From Actinomycetospora soli (GTDB taxonomy: Bacteria > Actinomycetota > Actinomycetes > Mycobacteriales > Pseudonocardiaceae): 64,000 nucleotides of DNA. Shown here one piece after another: positions 45,290 to 53,944 of the stretch (position 1 is the first letter of the stretch; the number at the start of each line of letters is the position of its first letter). The notes below the pieces were generated by a model. That model was not told the origin of the DNA, did not search any database, and worked only from the letters and a program-made list of their open reading frames with translations. The stretch covers positions 62,001-126,000 of the forward strand of contig NZ_JAJNDA010000001.1 in assembly GCF_021026295.1 (NCBI RefSeq). Reading direction: 5' to 3'. Both the position numbers and the translations under genes were made by a program.

Positions 45290-45780
45290 CCGCCCTGGTC
45301 GCCGTCGTCGGCGCCCTCGGGGCCGTCGCCGTGGTCACCGGGCTGCTCGTCTTCACGGTCAACTCGATGGCCCGCGCGACGTTCCTGCTGCTCGCGTCGT
45401 TCGTCGCCGTCGGCGCGGTGCTCATCGGGTTCGGCCTGGGCTACCTCGGGACCGTGGTGATCCTGATGATGACGATCGAGATGATGATCATGGTCGTCTT
45501 CATGGTGATGCTGATGATGAACCCGGCCGGTCTGATGCCGATGACGATGGTCCACAACCGCCGGGGCTCCTGGGCGATCGCCCTCGTCGTCTTCGGCCTC
45601 CTCACCACGGGGGTCTGGCTCGTGCCGTTCCCGACGCCGGGTCCTGCCGCGGTCGGGGATCCGACCCTCGCCCTCGGCGACGCGCTCATGGGCGGGCAGA
45701 TGCTGACGATGATGACGCTCGGGCTCGCGCTGCTGGCCACGATCGTCGGGACGGTCGCGGTGGCGGTGAGCCGACGGTGA
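45286..45780 (+). CDS. nuoJ: Complex I-like membrane subunit NuoJ
   Basis: 164 residues with five hydrophobic segments. ARATFLLLASFVAVGAVLIGFG and the Met-rich TVVILMMTIEMMIMVVFMVML match the NuoJ helices TM2-TM3. GTG 45286 overlaps the nuoH stop (GTGA). It packs between NuoA, NuoK and NuoH in complex I. The unusually Met-rich helix may only reflect composition, but in a copper-regulated operon it is worth noting. Confidence 0.88.
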   Translation: MTALVAVVGALGAVAVVTGLLVFTVNSMARATFLLLASFVAVGAVLIGFGLGYLGTVVILMMTIEMMIMVVFMVMLMMNPAGLMPMTMVHNRRGSWAIALVVFGLLTTGVWLVPFPTPGPAAVGDPTLALGDALMGGQMLTMMTLGLALLATIVGTVAVAVSRR

Positions 45781-46094
45781 GCACGACGGAGCTCGTCCTG
45801 CGCCTCGCCCTCACCGCGGCCGCCGCCCTGATCGCCACCGGGCTGTACGGCGCGCTCTCCCAGCAGTCGGTCGTGATGATCATGATGGGCCTGGAGCTCG
45901 TGGTGAACGGCCTGCTCCTCGCCGCCGGGGCGTTCTGGTGGGCCGGCGGCGCCCCGGTGGTCGCAAGCGTGCTGATCGTCGTGCTCGTGACCGTCATGGC
46001 GGTCGAGATGGCGATGGGCTTCGCGGTGGCGCTCGCGCTCTACCGGGCCCGCCAGGTCGACCTCACCGACGACGCCGCGGAGCTCGCCGGATGA
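45777..46094 (+). CDS. nuoK: Complex I-like membrane subunit NuoK
   Basis: 105 residues, three membrane helices. Both functional glutamates of NuoK are kept: MIMMGLELVVNG (TM2) and VMAVEMAMGFAVAL (TM3). This means the proton-path residues of this subunit survive although the catalytic arm is gone. GTG 45777 overlaps the nuoJ stop (GTGA). Confidence 0.92.
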   Translation: MSTTELVLRLALTAAAALIATGLYGALSQQSVVMIMMGLELVVNGLLLAAGAFWWAGGAPVVASVLIVVLVTVMAVEMAMGFAVALALYRARQVDLTDDAAELAG

Positions 46095-47968
46095 CGCTGC
46101 TGCTGGCGCTGCTCCTCGCCGTCCCCGTGCTCGCGGGTCTCGTGCTGCTCGCCGCGTTCCCCCGCGCGACCGGGGCACCCGTCGTCGCGGCCGGGGGCGT
46201 CGCCGCGGTGGTCACCTCCGTGCTGGCGGTCGAGCTGGCGACCGCCCGACCGGTCGTCGGCGTCCCGGTGTTCGTCGTCCCCCTCGTCCCCGGGATCACC
46301 TTCACCTACGCCGTCGACGGCCTCGGCGCCGTGCTCGCGGTGACGGTCGCCGTCGTCGGGGCGCTGGTGCTGCTCGCGGCCGCCGGGGAGGAGCGCCTGC
46401 GGCGCGGCCGCTTCGTCGGCGCCGTACTGGTGTTCCTCGGCGCCATGCTGGCCACCGTCACCGCCGCAACGCTGCCCGCCCTGCTCGCGCCGTGGGAGGT
46501 CATGGGGGCCGCGAGCTGGGCGCTGATCGCCTTCGACCGCCGCGACCCCGCGGTCGGCCCCGCCGCCGGACGGGCCTTCCTGACGACGAGGTCGGCCGAC
46601 GTCGGCCTCTACGTCGCCACCGGCGCCGCGCTCGCCGCGGGCGTGCCGGGTCTGGCGTTCGCCGAGCTCGCGGCGGCCGACCCCGCCTGGACCTCGCTGA
46701 TCGCGGCCGGGCTCGTCGTCGCTGCCCTCGGCAAGTCGGCGCAGCTCCCGTTCTCCGGCTGGCTCTCCGGCGCCATGATCGGGCCGAGCCCGGTCTCGGC
46801 CCTGCTGCACTCGGCGACCATGGTCGCGGCCGGGGCCGTGCTGCTCCTGCGCTCCGCGCCGCTGCTGGCCACGACGGGCTGGGCGGCCACGACCGTCGCG
46901 TGGGCCGGGGCGCTCACCGCGGTGGTGCTGGGCCTGGTCGCGTGCTGCCAGCGGGACCTCAAGCAGCTCCTCGCCGCGTCGACGTGCTCGCAGGTCGGGC
47001 TCATGGTGCTGGGCGCCGGGGTCGGCGCGTCGGCCGGCGCGGCCGGGCTGCTCGTGGCCCACGCGGCCGTCAAGGCGCTGCTCTTCCTCGCCGCCGGCGG
47101 CTGGCTCGCCGTGCTGCGGACCCGGGCCCTGCCCGCCCTGCGCGGCGCGGCCCGGCGCCACCCGGCGGTGGGGGTGCCCTTCACCGTCGGCGCGGTCGCG
47201 CTCGCCGGGGTCCCGCCGCTGTCGCTCTGGTGGACCAAGGACGCCGTGCTCACCGGCATCCCGTTCGGCGAGGGCGGGCTGGCCGTCGCCGCGCTCCTCG
47301 CGACGGTGCTCTCCGCGGTCTCGGCCACCCGCGCCGCCTGGTTCGTGTGGCGGCCGGTGCGCTCGCCGTCGATCCGTCGCGGGGCGGAGCAGCCCGGCCG
47401 CGCCCGCCGGCACGTGCCGGTGGCCATCACCGCCGCGCTCGCGGTGCTCGCCGTGCCGGCCGCCGCGGTCGGCGCCGTCGGGGTGGCCGTCGGGCTCGTG
47501 CCCGGCGCCGACCCGGGCGAGCTCCTGACGACGGGCGTGGTCGTGCTCTTCGCCGCCGCGGCCACGTGGGCGCTGCACAGCCGCCCGGTCCGGCTCCGGT
47601 CGTCGCTCTGGGGTCGGGCGGCCGCCCGCGTGCGGGGCTGGCTGGGGCTCGAGGCGCTGACCGGACCCGTCGTCGGGACGCCCGTGCTGGCGCTCGCCGG
47701 GCTGCTCGACCGGGCGGACGCCGCGCTCGGCGCGGCGGTGCCGCGGGCGGCCGCGACGGTCCCCGTCCTCGCGCGCGGGGTGGAGCGCCACGGCGAGCGT
47801 CGGATCGCCGCCGCGGTCGACCGGTTCGCCACCGGCGTGCGCCGGCTCGGCGACCTCGCCCGCCGCCCGCAGACGGGACGGCAGCACCAGTACTACGCAC
47901 AGGGGGTGATCGCGATCGGCGTGCTGGCGGCCGTGGCGGTGGTCGTGGTGTCGGCGGGGGTGCGCTGA
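46091..47968 (+). CDS. nuoL: Complex I-like antiporter subunit NuoL
   Basis: 625 residues, about 16 helices including the long C-terminal extension. Ion-path residues are intact: Glu in LLAPWEVMG (TM5), Lys in ALGKSAQLPFSGWL (TM7), His in ALLHSATM, Lys in CCQRDLKQLLAAST (TM8) and Lys in WWTKDAVL (TM12). ATG 46091 overlaps the nuoK stop (ATGA). It is Mrp-antiporter-related and is predicted to move protons or sodium. Confidence 0.93.
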   Translation: MTLLLALLLAVPVLAGLVLLAAFPRATGAPVVAAGGVAAVVTSVLAVELATARPVVGVPVFVVPLVPGITFTYAVDGLGAVLAVTVAVVGALVLLAAAGEERLRRGRFVGAVLVFLGAMLATVTAATLPALLAPWEVMGAASWALIAFDRRDPAVGPAAGRAFLTTRSADVGLYVATGAALAAGVPGLAFAELAAADPAWTSLIAAGLVVAALGKSAQLPFSGWLSGAMIGPSPVSALLHSATMVAAGAVLLLRSAPLLATTGWAATTVAWAGALTAVVLGLVACCQRDLKQLLAASTCSQVGLMVLGAGVGASAGAAGLLVAHAAVKALLFLAAGGWLAVLRTRALPALRGAARRHPAVGVPFTVGAVALAGVPPLSLWWTKDAVLTGIPFGEGGLAVAALLATVLSAVSATRAAWFVWRPVRSPSIRRGAEQPGRARRHVPVAITAALAVLAVPAAAVGAVGVAVGLVPGADPGELLTTGVVVLFAAAATWALHSRPVRLRSSLWGRAAARVRGWLGLEALTGPVVGTPVLALAGLLDRADAALGAAVPRAAATVPVLARGVERHGERRIAAAVDRFATGVRRLGDLARRPQTGRQHQYYAQGVIAIGVLAAVAVVVVSAGVR

Positions 47969-49512
47969 TGCTCACCGCGATGTGGGTCGCGCCGCTGGTG
48001 GTGGCGCTGCTGCTGGTGCCGGTGACGCGCCGCGAGGTGCTCCTCGGGGCGTGGACGGCGCTGGCCCTGCTCGAGGTGGTGCTCGCGGCCCTCGCGTGGT
48101 CCGGCGTCGGCGCCCCCGGCTACGCGCACGAGGTCGCGGTGCCGTGGATCCCGGCGTTCGGGGTCGGTTACCACGTCGGGCTGGACGGGCTGTCCGCGCC
48201 GCTCGTGGCGATGACGGCGCTCGTGTTCCTGGCGGTCGCGCTCTACTCGATGCGCGGCGACCCGGCGCAGGACGGCGACACCGACCCGCGCCGCACCCGC
48301 GGGTACGTCCTGCTGTTCCTGGGGCTCGAGGCGGTGTCGATCGGGCTCTTCGTCGCCCTCGACCTCGTGCTGTTCTTCGTGTTCTTCGACGTGTCGATCG
48401 TGCTCATGTACTTCGTCATCGCGGGGTGGGGCAGCGGCGCGCGGGCCCGCAGCGCGTTGCAGTTCTTCCTGTACACGTTCATCGGCTCGCTGGTGATGCT
48501 GCTCGGCTTCCTGTCGCTGGCCGTCGCAGCGCCCCGACCGACCTTCGACATCCCGACCCTCGCCGCCCTCGACCCCCTCGCCGGCCGCGGCGTGGCCGGG
48601 GTCCTCACGGTCGCCGCGATCGGGATCGGCCTCGCGATCAAGACGCCGGTGTGGCCGGTGCACACCTGGCTGCCGCCCGCGCACACCGACGCCCCCGCCG
48701 CCGGGTCGGCGGTGCTGGCCGCCGTCCTGCTGAAGATGGGGACCTACGGCTTCGTCCGGATCGCACTGCCGCTGCTGCCCGGGCCGTGGCGGTCGGTCGC
48801 GCTGGTCGCGGTGGTGCTCGGGGTGGTGTCGGTGCTGTGGGGCGCGCTCGTGGCGCTCGCCCAGCGCGACCTCAAGCGGATGGTCGCCTACACCTCGGTG
48901 AACCACATGGGCTACGTCCTGCTCGCCGTCGGCGCCGCCGGCTTCCTGACGGCGGGTCCGGAGGCCCGGGGCCTGGCGGTCACCGGTGCGACGGTGCAGA
49001 TGGTGAGCCACGGCCTGATCACGGGGGCGTTGTTCCTCCTGGCCGGCGTGCTGCGGGAGCGGGGCGGGACCTCGGAGATCGCGGCCTGGTCGGGCGTCGC
49101 CGGACCCATGCCGCGGTTCTCCTGGACGTTCGCCGTGGCCGCGTTCGCGTCGCTGGGCCTGCCCGGCCTGTCCGGGTTCGTCGCCGAGTTCTCGATCCTC
49201 GCCGGGTCGCTCCCGGCCGTGCCGGTGGCCGCCGCGGTGGCCGCCCTCGGGCTGGCGGTGACGGCGGCCCTGTTCGTGCGGGCGCTGCAGTCGATGCTGC
49301 TGGGCGACCGGCACCTGCCGCGCGCGGCCGAGCGCGTGCCCCCGCGGACCGGGGCCTTCCGGCGGCCGGCGTCACCGGACCTGCGCATCACCCAGACCGC
49401 GGCCGTCGGGCTGCTGCTCGCGGCCTCGCTGGCGATCGGGCTGGCGCCCGGGCTCGTCACGGCGACGATCGCACCCGCCGCGGCCACCGTGGTGGACCTG
49501 GTGTCCCGGTGA
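47968..49512 (+). CDS. nuoM: Complex I-like antiporter subunit NuoM
   Basis: 514 residues, about 14 helices. AIKTPVWPVHTWLPPAHTDAP, LLKMGTYG and AQRDLKRMVAYTSVNHMG keep the channel lysines and histidines. The TM5 glutamate of NuoM (WEMMLVPMYF type) is replaced by Asp in FFDVSIVLMYF. ATG 47968 overlaps the nuoL stop (TGATG). It is predicted to be an ion-translocating antiporter-like subunit. Confidence 0.93.
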   Translation: MLTAMWVAPLVVALLLVPVTRREVLLGAWTALALLEVVLAALAWSGVGAPGYAHEVAVPWIPAFGVGYHVGLDGLSAPLVAMTALVFLAVALYSMRGDPAQDGDTDPRRTRGYVLLFLGLEAVSIGLFVALDLVLFFVFFDVSIVLMYFVIAGWGSGARARSALQFFLYTFIGSLVMLLGFLSLAVAAPRPTFDIPTLAALDPLAGRGVAGVLTVAAIGIGLAIKTPVWPVHTWLPPAHTDAPAAGSAVLAAVLLKMGTYGFVRIALPLLPGPWRSVALVAVVLGVVSVLWGALVALAQRDLKRMVAYTSVNHMGYVLLAVGAAGFLTAGPEARGLAVTGATVQMVSHGLITGALFLLAGVLRERGGTSEIAAWSGVAGPMPRFSWTFAVAAFASLGLPGLSGFVAEFSILAGSLPAVPVAAAVAALGLAVTAALFVRALQSMLLGDRHLPRAAERVPPRTGAFRRPASPDLRITQTAAVGLLLAASLAIGLAPGLVTATIAPAAATVVDLVSR

Positions 49513-50942
49513 CCGCCGACGTCCTGACGCTCGCCCCGGAGGCCCTCGTCGCGCTGGGCGCCGTGCTGGGGCTGGCCGTCGGGACGTGGCTGCCGCCGGG
49601 GCGGGAGGGGGCGGTCCGCGGTCTCGGCGTGCTGTTCGCCGTGGCCGCGGCGGTGGTCGCGGTGGTGGGTCCGCGCGGCCCCGCGTTCGACGGCACGTAC
49701 CTGGTGGACACGGCGACCACGGTGGTGCGCGTCGTGGTGGCGGGCGCCGTGGTGGTGACGCTGGTGCTGGCCGGTGACCGCCCGGACGTCAGCGGTGGGC
49801 CACGGCTGACGTCCGGCGGCAGCGGTGGGCCACGGCTGACGGGCGACGAGGCCGAGCCGACGACCGCCCGGGTCGACACCGCGTTCGCCGTCCTGCTCCA
49901 GCTCTCGGCCGTCGGCGCGATGCTGCTCGGCGGGGCGACCGACCTGCTGCTGCTCGCCGCCGCGGTCCTGCTCGCCGGGCTCCCCCTGGCCGCCCTGGCC
50001 GGGCTCGGACGCGACGGCCGGGCCACCGAGGCGGCGCTCAAGTACTTCCTGAGCTCGGCGCTGTTCGGCCTGCTCGCCCTCACCGGCACGACGCTGCTGC
50101 TCGGCCTGGCCGGCGCCACGGCGTACCCCGCGCTGGCGGGCCTGACCGGCCCCGCACCCGCCGTCGGGATGATCCTGGTCCTGGCCGGGCTCCTCATGGC
50201 GGCCGGTGCCGTGCCGGCCCACTTCTGGGTGCCCGACGCCGTGGACGGGACCTCGCCGGTGACCGGCGCGGTGCTCACCACGACCGCCAAGATCGGCGCG
50301 CTCGTGGCCGTCTGGCGGCTGGCCCTCGCCGTCCCGGCCGTGCCGACGCCGCTGCTCGTCGCGATCCTCGCCGTCGCGTCGATGACGCTGGGGAACCTCG
50401 CCGCGTTCGCCCAGACCTCGCTGCGCCGCCTGCTGGCGTACTCGACGGTCAGCCAGGTCGGCTACCTGCTCGTGCCGGTCGCCCTCGCGCGGGACACCGG
50501 GCTGGCGCTGCCGACCCTGCTCGGCTACCTCGCCGCCTACACCGTCACCAACCTCGCCGTGTTCGCGGTCCTCGCCGCCCGCCCGCACGCCCTCGAGATC
50601 GGCGAGCAGCGCGGCCTCGCCCGGCGCCACCCCGGCCTGGCCGTGGCGCTGGCGGTCGGGCTGCTCGGGCTCGTCGGGACCCCGCCGACGATCGTGTTCG
50701 CGGGCAAGCTCGGCGTGCTCACCGCGGCCCTCGACGGCGGTGCGGCGTGGCTCGGCGTCGTCGTGGTGGTCAACTCGATCGCGAGCCTCGTGTACTACCT
50801 GCGCTGGATCGCGCCCGTCTTCTCCGCCGGCGACCCGGTGCTGCGCGACCCGGTGGCGCCGCGGGCACGGGTGGTGGCGCTCGGGTTGGCGGTGCTGTCG
50901 GTGGTGGGGAGCGTGGCGCTCGTGCTCGTCCCCACCCTCTGA
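49509..50942 (+). CDS. nuoN: Complex I-like antiporter subunit NuoN (partly degenerate)
   Basis: 477 residues, about 13 helices. The TM8 Lys is kept (LTTTAKIGA) and AQTSLRRLLAYSTVSQVGYL is conserved. The TM5 Glu position reads Leu (AAVLLAGLPLAAL). The TM7 Lys of KLGVVPFHLWTPD reads Ala (AAGAVPAHFWVPD). An in-frame 30-bp tandem duplication at 49791-49841 inserts SGGPRLT twice in a loop. GTG 49509 overlaps the nuoM stop. It is the last gene of the operon. Confidence 0.9.
   Translation: MTADVLTLAPEALVALGAVLGLAVGTWLPPGREGAVRGLGVLFAVAAAVVAVVGPRGPAFDGTYLVDTATTVVRVVVAGAVVVTLVLAGDRPDVSGGPRLTSGGSGGPRLTGDEAEPTTARVDTAFAVLLQLSAVGAMLLGGATDLLLLAAAVLLAGLPLAALAGLGRDGRATEAALKYFLSSALFGLLALTGTTLLLGLAGATAYPALAGLTGPAPAVGMILVLAGLLMAAGAVPAHFWVPDAVDGTSPVTGAVLTTTAKIGALVAVWRLALAVPAVPTPLLVAILAVASMTLGNLAAFAQTSLRRLLAYSTVSQVGYLLVPVALARDTGLALPTLLGYLAAYTVTNLAVFAVLAARPHALEIGEQRGLARRHPGLAVALAVGLLGLVGTPPTIVFAGKLGVLTAALDGGAAWLGVVVVVNSIASLVYYLRWIAPVFSAGDPVLRDPVAPRARVVALGLAVLSVVGSVALVLVPTL
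49791..49841 (+). repeat. In-frame tandem repeat in nuoN
   Basis: A 21-bp stretch beginning AGCGGTGGGCCACGGC (49791-49811) recurs identically at 49821-49841, a period of 30 bases, encoding SGGPRLTSGGSGGPRLTG. It expands an extramembrane loop. Confidence 0.85.
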
Positions 50943-50952
50943 TCCCCTCCAC

Positions 50953-50996
50953 CTGGCAGCGAAGCGTCGTTGCTTGCATCCAGTGGCAGGAAAGCC
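50953..50996. repeat. Dispersed 30-bp-family repeat copy after nuoN
   Basis: TGGCAGCGAAGCGTCGTTGC followed by TTGCATCCAGTGGCAGGAAA, nearly the same as 12742-12781. On the minus strand it reads as FLPLDASNDASLP. It sits between nuoN and the next start with no T-run, so a terminator role is unproven. Confidence 0.8.
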
Positions 50997-51011
50997 ACAT
51001 CGTCACCGCTC

Positions 51012-51884
51012 GTGGACGACCATCTCGCCCTGAACCGCGCCAACTGGGACCAGCGCGCGGCCCTGCACGTCACCAGCCCCGACTACGCGGTGGACCGGCT
51101 CGTCGCCGACCCGACGGCGATCTCCGACGTCGTCGCCTTCGACCGCCCGCGGCTCGGCGACCTCACGGGTCTGCGCGGCGTGCACCTCCAGTGCCACATC
51201 GGCACCGACACGCTCTCGCTCGCCCGGCTCGGGGCGGAGATGGTCGGGGTGGATCTCTCCCCCGTGTCCGTCGACCACGCCCGGCGCACGGCCGAGCGCG
51301 CCGGCGTCCCGATCGAATACCTGGTCAGCGACGTGTACGCCGCCCCCGAGGCGCTGTCCGGCCGGACCTTCGACCTCGTCTACACCGGGATCGGAGCGCT
51401 GAACTGGCTGCCGAGCATCGAGCGCTGGGCCGACGTGGTCGTCGCCGTCCTCGCGCCCGGCGGCCGGCTCCTCCTGCGCGAGATGCACCCGGCGCTCGGC
51501 GCGATCGACGAGACCGTGCCGGGGCAGCTCGTCGTCGGCTACCCGTGGTTCGAGACGGTCGAGCCGCTGGTGTTCGACGACGCCACCACCTACGTGGCGG
51601 CCGAGGGCACTCTCACGGCCACCACCACGCACGAGTGGGCGCACGGCCTCGGCGAGCTGATGACCGCCCTGCTCGCCCGCGGACTGCGCGTCACCGCCTT
51701 CGAGGAGCACCGCAGCGTCCCGTGGGAGGCCCTGCCGGGGCGGATGCGCCGGGACGACGACGGCGAGTTCCGGCTCGTCGAGCACCCGGAGCGGCTCCCG
51801 CTCAGCTACACCCTGCAGGCCGTGGCCCCGGGACCTGCCAGTCGCGGGCCGGTGCCAGGCGCCCCCGGCCCGGCGTCGGGCTAG
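51012..51884 (+). CDS. Class I SAM-dependent methyltransferase
   Basis: 290 residues from GTG 51012. The N-terminal ALNRANWDQRAALH is typical, motif I is degenerate (VHLQCHIGTDTLSLARLG) as in many actinobacterial members of this group, and VGVDLSPVSVDHAR is motif II. TGIGALNWLPSIERWADVV follows. The acceptor is unknown. The repeat copy just upstream forms an artificial N-terminal extension that is not used. A new transcription unit probably starts here. Confidence 0.85.
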   Translation: MDDHLALNRANWDQRAALHVTSPDYAVDRLVADPTAISDVVAFDRPRLGDLTGLRGVHLQCHIGTDTLSLARLGAEMVGVDLSPVSVDHARRTAERAGVPIEYLVSDVYAAPEALSGRTFDLVYTGIGALNWLPSIERWADVVVAVLAPGGRLLLREMHPALGAIDETVPGQLVVGYPWFETVEPLVFDDATTYVAAEGTLTATTTHEWAHGLGELMTALLARGLRVTAFEEHRSVPWEALPGRMRRDDDGEFRLVEHPERLPLSYTLQAVAPGPASRGPVPGAPGPASG

Positions 51885-51894
51885 CGTCGCGGGC

Positions 51895-52896
51895 GTGATC
51901 ACCGCCTTCGGCGCCCCGTTCGACCTCGGGCCCGGGTACCTGAACACGCCGTCGGTCGGCGTCCCGCCGCGCCCCGTCGTCGACGCGGTCCGCGCCTGGA
52001 CCGACGACTGGGCGACCGGGCGCATCTCCGCACCCGCCATGGACGACCCGGTCGACGCCACGCGCACCGCCTTCGCGTCCCTCACCGGCTTCCCGACGAC
52101 GGGTGTGGCCGTCGGTTCGGTCGTCTCCGGGCTGCTGGGGCCGGTCGCGGCGTCGTTCCCGGCCGGGACGCGCGTGCTCACGGCGGCCGGGGAGTTCACC
52201 AGCGTGAGCTTCCCGTTCGCCGCGTGCGGGCACGACGTCACCGAGGCCCCGGTCGCCGCGGTCGGGGCGCGGGCGGCCGAGTACGAGGTCGTGGCGGTGA
52301 GCGTCGCCCAGTCCGCCGACGGGGCCCTGGTCGACCTCGACGCCCTGCGCGCGTCGGGCGCCTTCGTCGTCCTCGACGCGACGCAGTCGCTCGGGTGGCT
52401 GCCGACCGACCTGTCGTGGGCCGACGTCGTCGTCGCGGGCGGGTACAAGTGGTTGCTCTCCCCGCGCGGGTGCGCCTGGGGCGCGTTCTCGGACCGGGCG
52501 CTCGACCGCGTGACGCCGAGCGCGGCGGGCTGGTACGCGGGCGAGGACCGGTGGAGCGCGGTCTACGGCCTGCCGCTGCGGCTCGCGGGCACGGCGCGCC
52601 GCCTGGACGTCTCGCCCGCCTGGTCGTCGTTCGCGGGTGCGGCCGTCGCGCTCCCCTGGCTCGCCGGGCTCGACCGCGCCGCCGTCCACGCCCACGGGGT
52701 CGGGCTCGCGGCGCGGCTGCGCGCGGGCCTGGGGCTGCCGGAGACCGGGTCGGCGATCGTGTCGATCCCCGGCGACCCGCAGCGGCTGCTCGACGCCGGG
52801 GTGCGGTGCGCCGCCCGCGCGGGCGCCACCCGGGTCGGGTTCCACCTGTACAACACCGACACCGACGTCGACCTGGTCCTGGACGCCCTGCGGTGA
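51895..52896 (+). CDS. Class V-fold aminotransferase (cysteine desulfurase/kynureninase-like)
   Basis: 333 residues, somewhat short for the fold. YLNTPSVGVPPRPVVDAV at the N-terminus, Asp in VVLDATQSLGW (pyridine N contact) and the PLP lysine in VAGGYKWLLSPRG. GTG 51895. There is no conserved Cys loop of SufS/IscS, so a true desulfurase role is unlikely. Its stop overlaps the TetR start (GTGA); the regulator may control it. Confidence 0.85.
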   Translation: MITAFGAPFDLGPGYLNTPSVGVPPRPVVDAVRAWTDDWATGRISAPAMDDPVDATRTAFASLTGFPTTGVAVGSVVSGLLGPVAASFPAGTRVLTAAGEFTSVSFPFAACGHDVTEAPVAAVGARAAEYEVVAVSVAQSADGALVDLDALRASGAFVVLDATQSLGWLPTDLSWADVVVAGGYKWLLSPRGCAWGAFSDRALDRVTPSAAGWYAGEDRWSAVYGLPLRLAGTARRLDVSPAWSSFAGAAVALPWLAGLDRAAVHAHGVGLAARLRAGLGLPETGSAIVSIPGDPQRLLDAGVRCAARAGATRVGFHLYNTDTDVDLVLDALR

Positions 52897-53477
52897 GACG
52901 GCGCCGCGAGCCGACGCAGGAGCGGTCCCGCGCGACCGTGGAGCGCATCCTCGTCGCGGCACGCGGGGTCCTGGCCGAGCGCGGCTACGCGGGCGCGAGC
53001 ACGAACCGGATCGCGGCGGCCGCCGGGGTCGGCCCCGGCACGCTCTACCAGTACTTCCCGGACAAGGACGCGATCGTCGACCGCGTCGTCGCGGACGTGG
53101 CGCAGGAGATGGAGTCCCGCATCCTCGCGGCGTTCCTCGCGAGCCTGCGCGCCGAGGACACGGTGCGGGCGAACCTCGAGGCGCTGCTGGACGCGCTCGG
53201 CACGGACGCCGCGCTCCTGCGCACGGTCGCCGCACACGTCCCGGGAGTCCTCGAGGCCCGCCGACGGGAGTTCGCGGCCCGCGTCGACCAGATGGTCGCG
53301 GGCGTGCTGCTCGCCGAGTCCCGCGACCTGCCGGCCGCCACCGTGGCGTGGGTGCTCGTCCGCACGGTGGAACACGTCACCGTGAGCTGGGTCGTCGAGG
53401 CGCCGGACATCCCGCGCGAGACGGTGCTCGACGAGCTCACGGCGGTGATCGGCGGCTACCTGGCCCGTCGGCGCTGA
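52893..53477 (+). CDS. TetR-family transcriptional regulator
   Basis: 194 residues. The helix-turn-helix ILVAARGVLAERGYAGASTN followed by RIAAAAGVGPGTLYQYFPDK is canonical, with a variable C-terminal ligand domain. GTG 52893 overlaps the aminotransferase stop. The target is unknown; a palindromic site was not seen in the immediate upstream region. A possible hairpin (GTGGGTGT/ACACCCCAC) follows the stop near 53481. Confidence 0.92.
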   Translation: MRRRREPTQERSRATVERILVAARGVLAERGYAGASTNRIAAAAGVGPGTLYQYFPDKDAIVDRVVADVAQEMESRILAAFLASLRAEDTVRANLEALLDALGTDAALLRTVAAHVPGVLEARRREFAARVDQMVAGVLLAESRDLPAATVAWVLVRTVEHVTVSWVVEAPDIPRETVLDELTAVIGGYLARRR

Positions 53478-53614
53478 TCGGTGGGTGTCGTCACGGCCCA
53501 CACCCCACCCGGCGTCGTGCGCTGCGGTGACGCCGTCGCGCGACGTGCCTCACCCGTCGTCGGGCAGGACCTCGGGCACCCTGGGGGTGCTCCCCGATCG
53601 TCTGGAGGTGCAAG

Positions 53615-53944
53615 GTGCGCACCCGAACCCGTCACGGGCACTCCGTGACCGAACTGCTGCTCAACGCCCGGTCGATCGTCCTGATCCGGCGCCGGGTCGG
53701 GCGTTACGACGAACTCTCCGACGCGGCGGTCAACGTCGTCTGCAACGGGCTGACGGGCGTGGCGGTGGACCCCGGGGCCGTGTCGGCCCCGTTGCGGCAC
53801 GAGGCGACGGCGCTCGCCCACCGGATCGTCGACGACGACCACCCCGAGGACTCCCCGCTGTGGCCCGTGCCGGGGTGGGACCTGCCGGTCACCAGCTGGC
53901 TCCACCCCGACGACGGGCCACGTCCCCGGTCACTGGTCGCCTAG
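53615..53944 (+). CDS. Hypothetical protein, 109 residues
   Basis: GTG 53615 with a perfect GGAGG six bases upstream, the strongest argument that this is a real gene. RSIVLIRRRVGRYDELSDAAVNVVCNG is the core (positions about 19-45). It is soluble, with no motif or family I recognise. Its 3' end overlaps the convergent zwf gene by 15 bases. Confidence 0.68.
   Translation: MRTRTRHGHSVTELLLNARSIVLIRRRVGRYDELSDAAVNVVCNGLTGVAVDPGAVSAPLRHEATALAHRIVDDDHPEDSPLWPVPGWDLPVTSWLHPDDGPRPRSLVA

Noticed and set aside
42995-50942. A complete NADH:quinone oxidoreductase operon
   Set aside because: No FMN/NADH subunits (NuoE, F, G), no ferredoxin-like NuoI and no cysteine-bearing NuoB are present; the Nuo-like block is bounded by copA and a repeat.
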